Source of the DNA: Paragonimus skrjabini miyazakii
Taxonomy: Eukaryota; Platyhelminthes; Trematoda; Plagiorchiida; Troglotrematidae
Assembly (NCBI GenBank): GCA_014338405.1
Contig: JTDE01000728.1
Span: 165,756 to 229,755, forward strand
Reading direction: 5' to 3'
DNA length: 64,000 nucleotides
This document shows positions 25,558 through 38,942 of the stretch, in pieces; position 1 is the first letter of the stretch, and every line of letters begins with the position of its first letter. The translations under genes and the position numbers were made by a program. The notes below the pieces were generated by a model that saw only the letters and a list, made by a program, of their open reading frames with translations, had not been told where the DNA came from and did not search any database.

Positions 25558-28020
25558 CTACAAGAAAGAGCAAAAATTAGCACGTTGTCTATTCCATCCC
25601 TCTGAGTGCAATATCATTCATAAGTGTGATCATGATAAAGTCAATGAAAATAAACATACAGTAGTGGTTGAATCCTGCTGAATTCCGTCGAAGGTATAAT
25701 TCAGAATGTCCCTTGTTTTCGCTAACCATCAAACAACATTCTTCTCTGTCGCTATGTTGAGAAAATAGCGCAAGCTTCGTCACGCCAAAAAACGCTTATA
25801 TCACTTGAGGAGATAAATTTTCTGCACACTATTCATATCTTTCGATGCATTGAACTAACAAAAAACGAGAAAGTCACAAGTGAATAAAAGAGTGAATTGT
25901 TTTTATTCACGTTGAGTTAACATTTTTTGAGGATTAAGAAAGTTTTGCCTTCGGCTGTGAATCTATGAACTTAAGTGAGAATCCAGTGGGTAACGTGCAT
26001 GTGGAATTAGTAGAGGATGTATGAGTAGGATGATCAGAAGCACACGTTACGTTTCAGACCAACACTGGTTGAATATCAACATGTATAACAATCACTTCGA
26101 AGAAATTCATGACTGAAATAAGCTTCTGCAGTTCCATAGATGGTTCGACAATCGGGAGATTACTTTAAAAGTTTTGTTTAACAATAAAAAGAGCAATAAG
26201 GACAATAAAATAGGCGCACATTTAGGCAATCAAATCGATGTTGTTTGCCAGCCCAAAGTGAGTACTTAGTTGCGTCAAGGATCAGTTAAACGGATGCTTC
26301 CAATATTGCTTAGGTACATGAATACTATTTGCCTGCGCTATGTTGGGACAACATTCAGTTCGAAATATTTTACATGATCTTTGCAAAGTTGCTGTTATTT
26401 TATCCATTTCTACGAGGTAACTGGTTAACAGATTCTGATCTCCTGTTAGCTGATGCTGATATACTCATTGAATAAATCTGAATATATTGGCCACATAAAA
26501 TCTAACGTTTCTACTCAAAAGAAAACATAGAAAAGCATATTCAATCATGAACACATGAGATTGACCAATTTCTTACTGATACATTGTAGACTGAGACCAA
26601 ACAATGGTAACCCACCCACTAGTGTGGTCTTCTTTTTGCTGCTTTGTTTGGTACTTAATAACTCAATCAATAGTGAACGAAATCCATGTTACAAAAGCGG
26701 CTTCAATATGGCCAATCACTATTCTCAGCAAAATGTTGTTATTAGAACTAGCCAATGGTTATAACTGTATTGAGATGGCCTATTTCTAGTCAAGATACTG
26801 ACCTAAATATAGTCACATATAACGGTTCAAAAAATCGAATGTATATTATGGTATTTCAGCGCGTTGCTAGAGTAAATGGATTCTTTCAACAACTGTAATT
26901 ATTATACCTGTGCAAATTTTTAAATCAAACTATTACTCACATTGCTAACCGAATGGGTTATTATTATTCGTGTCGTATTCTGTTCGGACTTTTGCTCAAC
27001 AAACTCAATCGATGTTATCAAGTTGAAGCAATTCTACTAAATACGACTCGCAAAACACAATAAGAAAATGAAACGATGGTAGCTGATTTTTGTCCAAGTT
27101 GAGGTTTGCCAGCCGGAGGGTACAGTACGTCTGCAAATAAAAAGCGTGTTCTTAGGTATTACTTGTGTGAATTGTGTAGAATTCCTCTGGATACTAAGGG
27201 GACATTACCTTAGTGATTTTCTATTGAAACTAGTTTGTCTTGGGGAAGATCACACGAAATTAAGCATTACTGTTCATTAAGTCCAGGAAGGCAGCAAAAC
27301 AGACTCGTACACAAACAGTAACACTCCGAACATTTCATGTATTAACGGATGTACGATGAAACATAAACAACAAGGCCAATGGGTAACATCGTGTGATATA
27401 ATCTGTAGTTTAAATGAGAATGATATGATATATTAACTGTTGTACCGAGGAGGAGCGATCGCACCATACTACTCACACCACAGCTACTCAGTAGTGGGGC
27501 CATAGCATATACTTCGGCATTGAAATGGCCGCAAGTATACTATATAAAATAAGAAACATCAGAGTGCAGCATCGCATGAAATGGTTCTTGGTACGTAAAA
27601 AAACGTAAAGGTACTGAGCATTGACAGCTGTGGCAACCGTGACGTTCTGGGCCCAATACTGTACGCAGATGAGTGTTTTTGTTTGTTGTAATGTTGAAAC
27701 GCACAAACCACGTGTTGCTTTCCTGAATAAATAACCCTTGCACCATCCGCGTCCTCGGCTCACAACACTTGCAGCTGCTGTACTGAAAATCAATCGAGCC
27801 ATGGATTTAAATCCTACCGATGGCTACAAATAAAATACTGCAGTAAAGTTGACTGAACTTAGAACAAGTTGTGGTGTGACTAATCTTTTGTCTTAAAATG
27901 GGCGTTGTATTATTACATTAAATTTCTTGTAATGGAGACCCATGGTCAAATGCACTCACCAAATTTTACAGATAATGAGTTTAACGTACTCACCTATAAA
28001 TGAATGAGCAGTACTCAGTA
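25558..28020. other. Spacer upstream of gene B
   Basis: This should hold gene B's intron, first exon and promoter. No TATAAATA or CACGTGTTT copy was seen on the minus strand. Apart from the weak exon candidate at 26577-26584, only anonymous frames are present, the largest 27488-27802 (-). Confidence 0.45.
26577..26584 (-). other. Candidate 8-nt first exon of gene B
   Basis: On the minus strand ATGTATCA is followed directly by the strong donor GTAAGAA. Joined to gene B's exon 2 it keeps the reading frame and family phase. Against it, the intron would be about 1 kb rather than 240-310 nt, and no TATA box lies 60-80 nt upstream. Confidence 0.18.
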
Positions 28021-28115
28021 GTCGGTCATGCCTAATATGAAGTTAGTGGAGCGGGTATCAATACGGTTCTCTTGAAAACGTAGCCAGATTTCAGTTTAAT
28101 GCCGTGATATGTACC
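28021..28115 (+). repeat. SINE-like repeat, decayed head
   Basis: GTCGGTCATGCCTAATATGA, AGCGGGTATCAATACGGTT, CTTGAAAACGTAGCCAGA and ATGCCGTGATATG follow the order of the 16176 copy with many substitutions. The B-box is eroded. Confidence 0.5.
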
Positions 28116-28830
28116 ATTGACAAACCTTACCATGACCTCACCCCGGACCTAGTACTTCTTTTAAAAAGTGGCTGATAGGAATATCGATCACAATGAGAAA
28201 CCTAAAATTAGGTATGAGTGCTGTTCAACTTGATTTAGATTATGCAAATCTTAGAGAGACTTCTGGCACCGGAAGGTTATCCTTGATGTTATCGAGTGAA
28301 CTAGTTAAGAGTGTCAACTGGGAAGTCACTTGCTGTCCACTTGTTGGAAAGATGTCTGCCATCTTAAATTAATCGGGCAACTCAACATTGAATGCGTTTC
28401 TTTGCCTCAGTTGTGTTGCTTTTTCTATCCAGTATTATTCCAAAGGACTTAAACTTAGGTAGGTCAGTCATAATCTTCGTAATTTTGATTGAAGCAATAG
28501 TTTGCCATGGGAGAATGCTCTTCGAGAAGCAGAGCATAAGAAATATTTCCACACTGAATATTCTACAGGAAAAAATCGAGCACATTTGGCACATGCTTAA
28601 TATGGATGAATTTGACTCAGAAAAACTTAGAAAACGTAAGCACTCATAAACGAAGGTTGAAGTTGTCTGTCTGTTGTACGTGGAACAATTTGTCAGAAGG
28701 ACAACCAGCTGCCGAATTTTGAACGCGGTTTAAAATGGCTATCGCACCGTTCGTCACCTCTCCAATATTCCTGCCCGTTTGTAGGTCTTTCATCATTCTG
28801 TTTCTTATTCTCCTTCCTCTTTTACGGAAT
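28116..28830. other. Spacer without genes
   Basis: Only two overlapping anonymous frames around 28382-28649 on opposite strands. Nothing else is supported. Confidence 0.45.
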
Positions 28831-28912
28831 GAATGAAAAAGAACACAATTATATGAACAAGTCGTAGTATTCTACGTTTCGATCATCCGGGTTGACCTTT
28901 TTCGAGAGTGCT
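28831..28912 (+). repeat. Single-arm copy of the 31345 fold-back repeat
   Basis: TATTCTACGTTTCGATCATC, CGGGTTGACCTTTTTCGAGA and GTGCT align with TACTCTACGTTTCAACCACC, TCGGGTGGCCTTCCTCGGGA and GTGTT of the fold-back at 31345, in the same orientation as its left arm. The hammerhead-like core is not preserved here. Confidence 0.6.
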
Positions 28913-31344
28913 ACAGTCGAAAACCTTCACTTCTAACACCAGTGATTTCCATATACCAAACGTTAGTCTTCAAATAAAATCAGAATAGGCATGTCAAATA
29001 TTCTAGCAGGCTAGCCAAACAGACTCCAAAATCGTCAGATTGTCAATGTTATTAACCGTAGCAACTAATGACAATTAACTCCATGACGCCTGTATGCATA
29101 AATGAGAACAATTCGTATAGAATCTCCACCCCCCAACCATTTACACCCCAACTAGTTGAAGCACGAGCTAGTGTGAACCACTCAAACCCGACGGGTGCGC
29201 GTGTTTATAGAAGGCACATTTGCCACTTCTACACACCCACCATCAACTCTACCCTCTCCCAGTTGACCGTGGTCCACCAAACTTTTTTTCATTTACTGAC
29301 CCGTATTACCCGTCTGTTTAATCGCACACTACTCAGTTTTCTTGCAAGCTAATAGAAACCTGATGAAACCAGCTAAAAACGGCTGTTTGTAAAATCAATT
29401 TTCCAAACATAAAACGATTGGGAATGTGGGCAGTAAGCAGTCAACTTAAGTCTTCAATGTTATCCCTACTTGTTTGAAGGACAAAGCAAAATCGTTCGAC
29501 GTTAGACACATGATCAGCCTTTGGGAATTGATGTGATGTGAGGTACATCTTTAGGTTCGGAAATCTTACTGTTTGAAGTACGAGTTTGCTGTGGGTTTGA
29601 GTAGGTCTTTATATCAATTTAGCATCTCTTATATTTGACTGTTTCTGATTTAAACGCAGATTTTGGCGCATAATACGAAAATCACCCAGATGTTTCCTTA
29701 GTTTTACTGTTACAAGAATGAAGGTTTTTAACACTTCTGTATCGTTTGCCTCGAAATGAACTTGTTGGCTACCTAAGTCAGGTATATATGTGTGCTTGCA
29801 CTAAAGTGATACGCTTGCAGCCCACATGAACGCACTCATCGTGCAATGGCTTAAGTTAGTTACCTTTGACGGATCTACATGAAACAGTCTCACTCCGGCT
29901 AACGATTGGGTCCTAACTGTGTTATTAATCATAACCATTTAGAAGACTGGATAGTTGTGTTGATCCTGAAGGACTAGGTATGGATCGCAATCGGAATAGC
30001 TGTACTCCTGACACTATTTGTGAATTGAACCAGTTGATGCGTCCACAAAGAACGTGCCAGTCCTCTAAGTGGAAAAATTATGGGCCGCTCAGACAGGCGT
30101 ACACACATAAGGTTTGAACCAGGCACGAAGTTTTTTAACAAAAAGCATGTGCCAAATGATGCAAAACGTAAATTAAATTGACTTGGTTAAGTTACGGTTG
30201 CCATTAATATATTTATAGTTTAAACGTGATCGGATGGTCTGACGTTTACTTTGGCCAGATTAATTGGTTTACACCATCCGGACACGGTTGGTATAATTAC
30301 AATGAACGATGCGACTGGATGATCTCTTTTGTCCATACTGACCATACGGGTATTTTCCTTCCAGACCTTCTGTTCACCAGACTGGAAGGGTGACGCAATT
30401 AGGGCGAGATCAGTAGAGATGATTGCATCATGTGAACACCGTGGGCCAAGCCTAATATAATATGGCTGCGTTTGCATAGACAGTAAAAATGTTGTATTTA
30501 GATAATTATTTCCCAGAATTACAACAGAAATGATCATTTCAAAATAGCCGGTAACTGTCAATAAGTGACTGTTTTTCGTGCACTATTCCTCCATATTTCA
30601 AATTACCTGAAGGAAAAATGAATAGCTTGCCATCTTTGTTACAGCGTGAATATTTTCACAAGTTTCCGTTATACTAAAAATCTTGTGAAACCAACATTAA
30701 CGACTTTTTCAACAGGTACCAACTTCATTATGTCTGTCCATCAGTTTCATAAAGAAGCGACTCCCTCAGTGAGTAGTGAAAATCTAGTATCTACCAAACA
30801 ATCCCCAGGAAGTACTTCGTGTAGGCATTGCAGAAGTAATCAATCAACTAACACCTAAAGACGCCATAGACAGTGACGACGTGAAAGTTATCCACAGGCT
30901 GATGTTTACCTATCAACACCAAAGAATTTCTTCTAAAGCAATCCAAGAACCATCATTATCACATTGTACCATTGAAGCTCACTTGTTGGCATTTATCTTG
31001 TCCTCTTGTTCTGTTTTTCACAGATCATGTTACTTTTGCAATTTCGGAAGAGGCATAATGTCAAAACGATGCGAGTTATTTCACCCAATTATATGTAGTA
31101 AACCTCTGGAACAAACGCCTGCATTTGAGTGCAGTTGTTTTAACAATGTGAGCAAAGTAATAGATCATCTCAAGAAGAGACGCGTAATACTACACCCAAC
31201 ATAATACGTTCCTCTATAGATGGTTGTTTGGTAAGTGAATCCACGAACCATTCATTATACTGAAAATTGCATTCTAGAAAATGAACGTGTTTTCGTGCTG
31301 AAAAGTACAACATCAAGTCCGCAGTTCACAAAAGACTTACGTTC
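28913..31344. other. Gene-poor spacer
   Basis: Unrecognised frames include 30220-30561 (-, 113 codons) and 30881-31204 (+, 107 codons), of a size expected by chance in a spacer this long. No domain is seen. Confidence 0.45.
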
Positions 31345-31549
31345 TTGATAAATGGATTGAGAATAACACAACGTTACGAGCAAGTTGTAATACTCTACGT
31401 TTCAACCACCTCGGGTGGCCTTCCTCGGGAGTGTTGTCATCCTGTAATCCTGGATTATAACACGCCTGAGGAAGGCCACCCGAGGTGGTTGAAACGTAGA
31501 GTATTACAATTTGCTCGTAACGTCGTGTTATTCTCAATCCATTTATCAA
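31345..31549. repeat. Fold-back element, 93-bp arms, hammerhead-like motif
   Basis: The left arm 31345-31437 and right arm 31457-31549 are reverse complements over 93 positions with five mismatches by my count, separated by 19 nt. On the plus strand of the right arm CTGAGGA (31466-31472) is followed by GGCCACC, CGA, GGTGGTT and GAAAC (from 31491). That order fits a hammerhead ribozyme core with a 7-bp stem II including two G-U pairs. Hammerhead motifs are established features of Penelope-like element terminal repeats, which can be arranged in inverted orientation. Assignment to such an element is inference; no reverse transcriptase is adjacent. Confidence 0.7.
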
Positions 31550-34500
31550 TAACATGTTAAACACAACGCCCAAATTGTTTGACTTCATTCGTACTAAATT
31601 TCGCGCGGATATTCTACAGACTTATGTTCTGTTCCAAAAACAGCACTTAAAATGAGTGCCACTCTTCTAAATGCTCTTTCTTTTTAGGACGGCATCTGAT
31701 GTGTTTACCTTGTTGAGAGCCCCCAGCCACTGTACATCTGCCAATGTATATACACGGCTAAATATTACCCTAAAATCTACAAACCAAACACGAAACATCA
31801 ATGATGCAAGTGACCGTGTGATTGTCGAAATTGCCATTAATGTTGAATCAGAATGGTTCGGTCAACAAGTCAAGCAAAGGTAGCCTGACGTATGCCACAT
31901 GTGGTAGCACTCTGCATATTTAAGCAGCCCGTGTTTAGTAGAATCATATTTCGCCAAAAATCTGAAAGACTTCTCGTCTGATGGTCACACATTCAGTGTC
32001 TAAATGTCGTACGCACTTGATGTGTATGGATAAGGGGAGGTCAGAAAAAGTTACATCAGCTTATGACAACAGAAATGAACGACACGTTCGGTTAAGCGTG
32101 GCAGTTTTGAACTTCCTCATATAAGTAGTTGATCCAAAATAACAACCGATGGAAAAGGTTTGGTTTTTGATAACTACGAGGTGAAAACTATTCGCTTTTG
32201 GTCATATTCAACGTGAGTTTAATACCTTTTCGGTCAACTTAAGAGTAGTGCAATGACATTAGATTGACGTGTACTTAATTTGACGAGGAGGCAAAGGAGA
32301 CAAATTTGGGTTGAGCCACGGGACGTGTTGTCGTAGTACGTGAAGCCAAATCCCTTGGTCAGGTTCACTTTGCGTCGCCATGAACTTGAGCCGTTTTTTA
32401 CAGAAAACATACAGCCGGACACAGGTAAAACGACTCACACACATTTGTTGCAGAATGCCACTATGGTGACTCAAAAGGTTCGTAAAAATTCTTGCTTCAT
32501 TTACCTGATTAAAATTTGACGGATTAGACAGTGACAGATAACTCACACCTTATATCCCTATTTTCTGTTCAAGATATTAATTCGGGAGTTGGCCATAGGT
32601 GTAACTTGGCACTCATGTAAGCGAAGTATAAGTGGTGTTATAGCTGATATATTCATCGCACCCATTCTAATAGATATATATGAAAACAATAACCGAGTAC
32701 TTACGTGACTCACCTTGTATCACAGCTAAAGCTAACTCGACTAATTGGGCATTTTTATAGATTTACTTGTCAGTAGCAAAATTGTGGGATTTTTTCAACA
32801 CGGGGTTCATCCGGAGAGATTCGTTTTCATTTAAGCCTCTATTTCTTGTTCGTTATGACGATCAACCACTTGCAGGTTCTGTACACAACAACTGGGTCTG
32901 AAGATAGCAATTCATTCAAGTCTCTAGTTAACGTGACAATATGAGGACGAGGAAATTAGATCAATCAAACGAAAAAATCGTTTGGTCCCAGTATGTGTAA
33001 AAGTGGATTACTAGAATGACCGCAAGGACTCATAGTGTAACCTCTAAAAATTACGGCACTCGATACCACTATAGACAAATCATTAATCTCACCAAGTTTA
33101 ACGATTCCATATGCACTGTTGTTTTTCTAAGTCGACTTTCATGCAAACCGCTCCCTTACTATAGCCGTACTTGTGAAGAACAGTGGAAAATTTATAGAAA
33201 CCATGTGGTTCATAACGGTCACCCTCCTAGTCCCCACGGCGATTGCTTTTGACTTATGGAAAAGAATTAGTATTTTCCCGTAACGGCGTTTACCACTTAG
33301 GTTTCCATGTTCCCTGGGGAAGGCTTTTGCACGAACAGAACATTAGGTACGGTGTTGTAGGCACAGTGGAGTTCAAACATATAAGATCAGTTTTACGCAC
33401 TACTTTGTACTTCCTATAAACTACGTTATTTGTCGTCGTTAGTAAATCAAAGTCAATCATCTTTTTTATCAGTTATGGTTCAGTACAAGCCAATAGACTA
33501 TCGCGAATCGGATAAAAACGATCGCCTATGGCCCTTGAGCGACAGAAATGCTATTGAATCATTACTCATAGTTGGATAAGCTGGCTGATGTCTGCGTTAT
33601 ATCCACCGTGTTATACTTCTATTTGGGCCTCACTACGATAGCACGGAAGTATGTAGTTATACCCTGAAGGGTTAGTGAAATAAAGCAGAGGTCTCTATCA
33701 ACCTGAGTTTTCTGATAAAAACACGGCAAATGCACACAAATACGTAACTATAGATTGCTATGCCCTGAGGCAGTTCGTTCAGATAGTTTGCTAGCATGGA
33801 TCCTGTCACGAGTTTTCACAAAACGTAGAACCATTTTTAGGATAACTCCACAGTTCCCGGAGAGGATACTACTCTCACTGTCAGGTAATAGACTCAAGTC
33901 TACCTGGCCCTATTAAAATCGAACTACTTGACAGTTTCGTGATCTTTCCGTAATCTGTAAAATAAAAGGCCATATTGTGTAAACCGTGATGAGAGTTGTT
34001 AGTATGTATGATATATTGTTGAACCTGACGAGTTCCAGATTAGATACAACCAAATTGACATTGTCAAGTTTCGAAGTTCGTGTGGTTCAATCTGGTTTTC
34101 ATCCAACTACGAGAACATGTATATACATATGTATCAATGCGTTAGACTATAAGAAATACGGGCCTAATAGCCTAATGAACACAAGAGAAATTACAATATT
34201 GTGCACCAAGTCAATGTCACCAAGCGGAGCAGTCGGTTACGCTGTGCGCATCAATCCATATGCGTCGTTCCAATTAGAAGATACACAAACTCGGGCCGGA
34301 TATCACATAGTTCAGTTCTATGAAAGCAACTAACAAGCCTATTCTTGGTTTGAAAAAAGGAAAGTGACGTCACTTTTCGTCGTGTTATTTGCCCCAGTTT
34401 ATTTGTACAACATTTTGGCATTCATAATAGATACTCATTGAATTGCTTAATCGTGGTTAAGAGATTACGCACATTTGTCAGCAGTAATCACTTTCAGTTT

Positions 34501-36460
34501 GTTTTGGATAGAAAACTTCCTACAAACTTCGGCTGTAATTTAGAATTAGCTGTTTTGCCGGGATGGAGATGAGGAATACAAGACTAGAACGATTTATAAA
34601 TCCCCGCTCATAAACAGACATTGAAGAATGTTGAAGAATTAGAGCTTCAACGAAATTACGTACTAACTATGAGAAAACATTTCACTAATTTCGTTAATCT
34701 GAGGTAGAAATTTACTGAATCTGATAAAAATGTTGAATGCTTATATCCGACAGCGCAGGGTGACATTGAACCGTGTGACGTAATTCGCAATTATCCAAAT
34801 ATTTGTTATCTTGTGAACGAATTTCCGACAACTTTCCATATTTTCTGCGGTGGTGTTATGCGTATAATGTACAGCAGTATTGTAGCTGGGGAAGATTCGG
34901 TACCCCAGATTTATATTTTATTATATACGTTTGAATTCCTCATAAAGATGATTGTCAGTAACTATGATCGGTAGAGTATTGAATAGAAAAAATTCGCCAA
35001 AGCACTACGGTTGCCTTGACTGCTAGCCAAATACAAAAGAATTCGAAAAGCGGCTTTGATATTTCACTAACCTGTAACCTGTCCCGATTGTATGGTCGCG
35101 ATTAAGTATGCCTTAGCAGAACAAAATGGTGCTTACTATGGCCAACGAACTATTGCTATCAAAAGGACTGATAACTCAATGTGTAAACAGAAACCAAGCT
35201 TCTGCGATGATCAACCAGATGTTCGGGAGGAGTTTTGTAATCAATTCTAATGAATCGGTTTTTGTCGCTGCATGTGACAAGCACGAAGTCAGTGCGAACC
35301 GGAAGCCAAGCCCTTCCCTGGCAAGTTACATCGTGCTGCTGACATCAGCAACCAGATCGAAGTGATTTTGTGGAATCAGAATGCTAACTGCTGTCCTCCA
35401 CGGCAATCCTAACCACTATTTAAACCAAGCAGCTACTCTGTCAGAATTGATAACATTTTTTTATTTAATGTAAAAAGTAGACGTGGTGGGTAAATTTTTC
35501 CGTCGTTACTGTTGACCTGATATAGGTGTTTCACATTTCTAGGCACTTCCGACCACTTGATCCGAAATTGAAAAGTTTCGTTATGGATCACTGCTAATAA
35601 GTTATTTTTTACGTTACGACATGATAACTAGCAGGAAACCTAACTAATCAAATAGTCTGTTTTTGCTATTAATTTAGACAAATATTTATTGTGCACTTTA
35701 AGATGACGGAAAGATGTGACATCATAGTGACAATCAACAATCTTTTGTTGAAGACCCTGAAGTCTATTATCATCCAAAATATTATTCACGTTTTTGAAAA
35801 ATCCTACCGCTACAGATTGATTTGAGTTTACAGGTTGCAAATACTTGGCCCAATCTTAAAAATAAACAGCATATTTGATTTTAGATCGTTGGTTTGAGTT
35901 CACTAGCAGTACACATTAAAACGTAGAGTAGAAACTGGTTCTTGGATTATATTCTTAAGATACAGACTAGTTAGATGGGGATTCCTTCAAACTTATAGTC
36001 ACATCGCCCTAAGAATAGGGTTTAGACTAAAATAGAACGCGGCATATAGCCATCTTGTTTATTTAGCAAAAGTTTGAAAGTAGCGTTCAAATGAAATTGA
36101 GGTATACTTTGCAGAACCCAAGAGTGTCCTTTGGTAAATGTCTGTGAAGTGGGGTATTTGTATCCACGTATATGTTAGTAGTGCTTATTATATCCCAAGT
36201 TGCGTACAAAAACTCGGGAGAATTGTCAACTACGTGACCATTTGATGCAACATGATGCACAATGTTAACACAAGAAAGCCAGCATCCTGCAGTCAAGTTG
36301 TTTGTGACGTCTTTTCGAAAAATGTCATCTCTCTCTAACTATCAAATCTATCAGACTACTTATCAGGAATACATTTTCAACGCTCATCAGTGGCGTTGGC
36401 GGATTCCAGTATGAACTGATTTAAAAACTCCGCTTCGGTAGTTGATTACCCAAAACATTC
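31550..36460. other. Gene-poor spacer
   Basis: Almost 5 kb of anonymous sequence. The largest frame, 33986-34333 (+, 115 codons), shows no motif, signal peptide or flanking splice signal pairing I could support. Confidence 0.45.
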
Positions 36461-36540
36461 GGTAGATTTCCTAATACAGTAAGTGGGGCGGGTATCAAAA
36501 TGTGACACTTCTGAGTTTTTGGTGTGAATTCTTGTCTCAG
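36461..36540 (+). repeat. SINE-like repeat, very decayed
   Basis: CCTAATACAGTAAGTGGGGC followed by GGGTATCAAAATGTGAC resembles the 28021 copy (CCTAATATGAAGTTAGTGGA, then GCGGGTATCAATACGG). Similarity fades after about 40 nt. Confidence 0.3.
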
Positions 36541-38878
36541 ATAATGGAATACTTATTGAGCCTGGGTATGCTGTTTCGGTTCTTTGCTCGAATCCAACTG
36601 AAGTCCAGATTATTTACAGTTCGAACACTTCCAAACCAATAAATCTGTCAAACTACTTATCAGAAATGTTGTATTAAACAAAACACTAACAACCATCATC
36701 TAGCAACTTGGACCACTCACTGACATTTCATGAATTCGTACTTCGTTGAAAACATAAAAGTTCTGCTACCTAAAGACTAAATGCAGAGAGTACAGAGAAA
36801 TTATATTCTTTTGTTCTGCTTGCCGCATGCTTTTAAGCAGACTTTTGGTCACAGTCTGATCAATAACAAACACAATCACATTTTTATCTGACGTTCTTGT
36901 TCTGTCAGTGTACACCCCGTCATATCCATATTTACATATGTATATATGTATACGTTGTGGAAACTGTAAAACGCATAATTAACGGAAGGCTGTTCAGATC
37001 GCTTGGTGTTACAAAGCTTGATAATAACGAGCATGCTTTATTGCTCTCAAAAATAAGGAGGTAATTTGAGTGTGCTTAGTCTTCCTCAACCAATGATGTT
37101 TACTGAATGTCTTCATTGTCACCAACTGGTGGCTTAATCCTTCGTACAATGTAACACATCTCGCGCATATTCTAAGCGTTTTTAGAAAAGAAGATGGAGT
37201 ACAAATGAAAATGGATGTCAGGTTAATGTGAATAGGCTTACAGCCATTTGTTTCCTTTTCTAGTTGATACAAACCATAATCTTGAGCACTTTTAGAACAG
37301 CCGTATTTTACAATCCCATATCATCAGGATTACTGTCTAAGGTTGAAAAAATCAGTGTATTTTAGCTGTTCAAAATTCATCCACATATGACAGGACAAAC
37401 GGGAATTTGTTAGGCATTTACAATGGTTTGCTCATCCACACTAAACAAAATACATCATTTATAACATTTTCAAGTGGAAGCAGTTGTGGAAAATCTATTT
37501 CCGTTTTCTTAACAGGTTGCAAACAAAGCTTATCAAATTTGGGACATTTTGCCAAACGAAAGATGGATGATCAGATATCAACTTCAAAATAATTCCCTAG
37601 CTGTAGTGGTTGAAGTTTTAACTGTGAATATTTAGTTATATCTGATGTGAGGAGACAATAATGTTGGATAGTGATATTACCCCAAGAACTAACAATTCGG
37701 ATAGGATCGGGTAGTGAACTGCTGAAAAATGCCAACAAAACCGCGTTTTTCTGGTGCTGATTAGACGACGTATGTTAAAGAACAAGTCCAAATTTTGGCA
37801 TTCTGCTGATTAATGATTATGCAGATACTGTTCAACTCTGTGTTGGCTTAAGTTTTTATTCATAACAGTAACCACCAAAGTAGGATCTGAAACACCCATG
37901 GACACACAATCTGTATCAATGTATACCACAATTATAGGTGATATGTACATTTTGCCTCCGTCTTGTAATCAGTTGAGAGTTGAATGGTGTGTGCCTAAAT
38001 CATTAACTCGTAGAAGGATTTTAAAAAATTCAACGTTAGCCCACAACGCAGTGAAGTATGACACTCGCCATAACGGGCTAGTCACATAAAATAAACTCTA
38101 TTGTGAAAACACTGAAAACATTTCTTACTGCAAAGAGAGAACAGAGAATAAGTTCAGCCATTAAAGGTTCAGGCCCACATTAATGCTTATCATGCTTTAG
38201 AGTTCATTTATTTTGGTAACAACAGGAAATTTCTATTAACATAGACCGTAAACAGTAACGGTGAGCCTCGTTAACGAAAAGAAATCTGGTTGTAATAGTT
38301 TCTAGATGAAAGTGTACCTAAAAGTAAACGTCCCTGTCTAATCCGTTGATGATACACAACTGGTAGTACTGAATTCTCTAGTAGGATATAAAGTTGTGAT
38401 CGCAGCCTACACTCAGTTGGTATTGGAAAACGTTCCACCTTTCTAATATATTCTAACACCGATTCGGAAGAACAGATTGAACTCGATGATATAAACCTAA
38501 AAATAGATATACAGAAGATGATTTGTCGATGACACCACTTACATCGAAGTGACAAAGCTAGTTAGGTTTCTAACCTCCGATCTGACGTTTAAAACATTTG
38601 GAAAACTTTAGGTACCGTACGCTAGTTGAGAAATATTTTGGTTTCATAATGTCATTCTTGCAAGAACCAGTTTGAAAGGATGAGATGCAAACAAATTGTC
38701 AATGGATACTGGGCTTTTAAAGAACGAACACGCAATCATTGACAGCAAACCTGTCTATAGAAGAAGGAGACAGTCTCCAGAAGTGAACTGCAAAGTGGAC
38801 TATGGTCGAAAAATATTTCTTTTATTTTCAAGTAATCACACTTTCAAACAACTGGAACAGGTTTCAGAATTAAATCTA
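36541..38878. other. Spacer upstream of gene C
   Basis: Short anonymous frames and an AT-rich palindromic patch near 36930-36952. I searched by eye for the CACGTGTTT module found at A, D and E and did not see it in front of gene C. Confidence 0.45.
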
Positions 38879-38886
38879 TATAAATA
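38879..38886 (+). promoter_or_regulatory. TATA box of gene C
   Basis: TATAAATA, within CTATATAAATACCC, lies 64 nt before the ATG at 38943. It is the same octamer and spacing class as in A, D and E. Confidence 0.75.
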
Positions 38887-38942
38887 CCCACCAATTAGAA
38901 GAGGATTTTGACATAGCGCTGCTCGTTCCATCCACACTCAGA

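Noticed and set aside
30646..30858. A plus-strand frame with low-complexity Ser/Thr content in the spacer between B and C.
   Set aside because: It has no EF-hand residues and no splice or promoter context, and its size is ordinary for random sequence.
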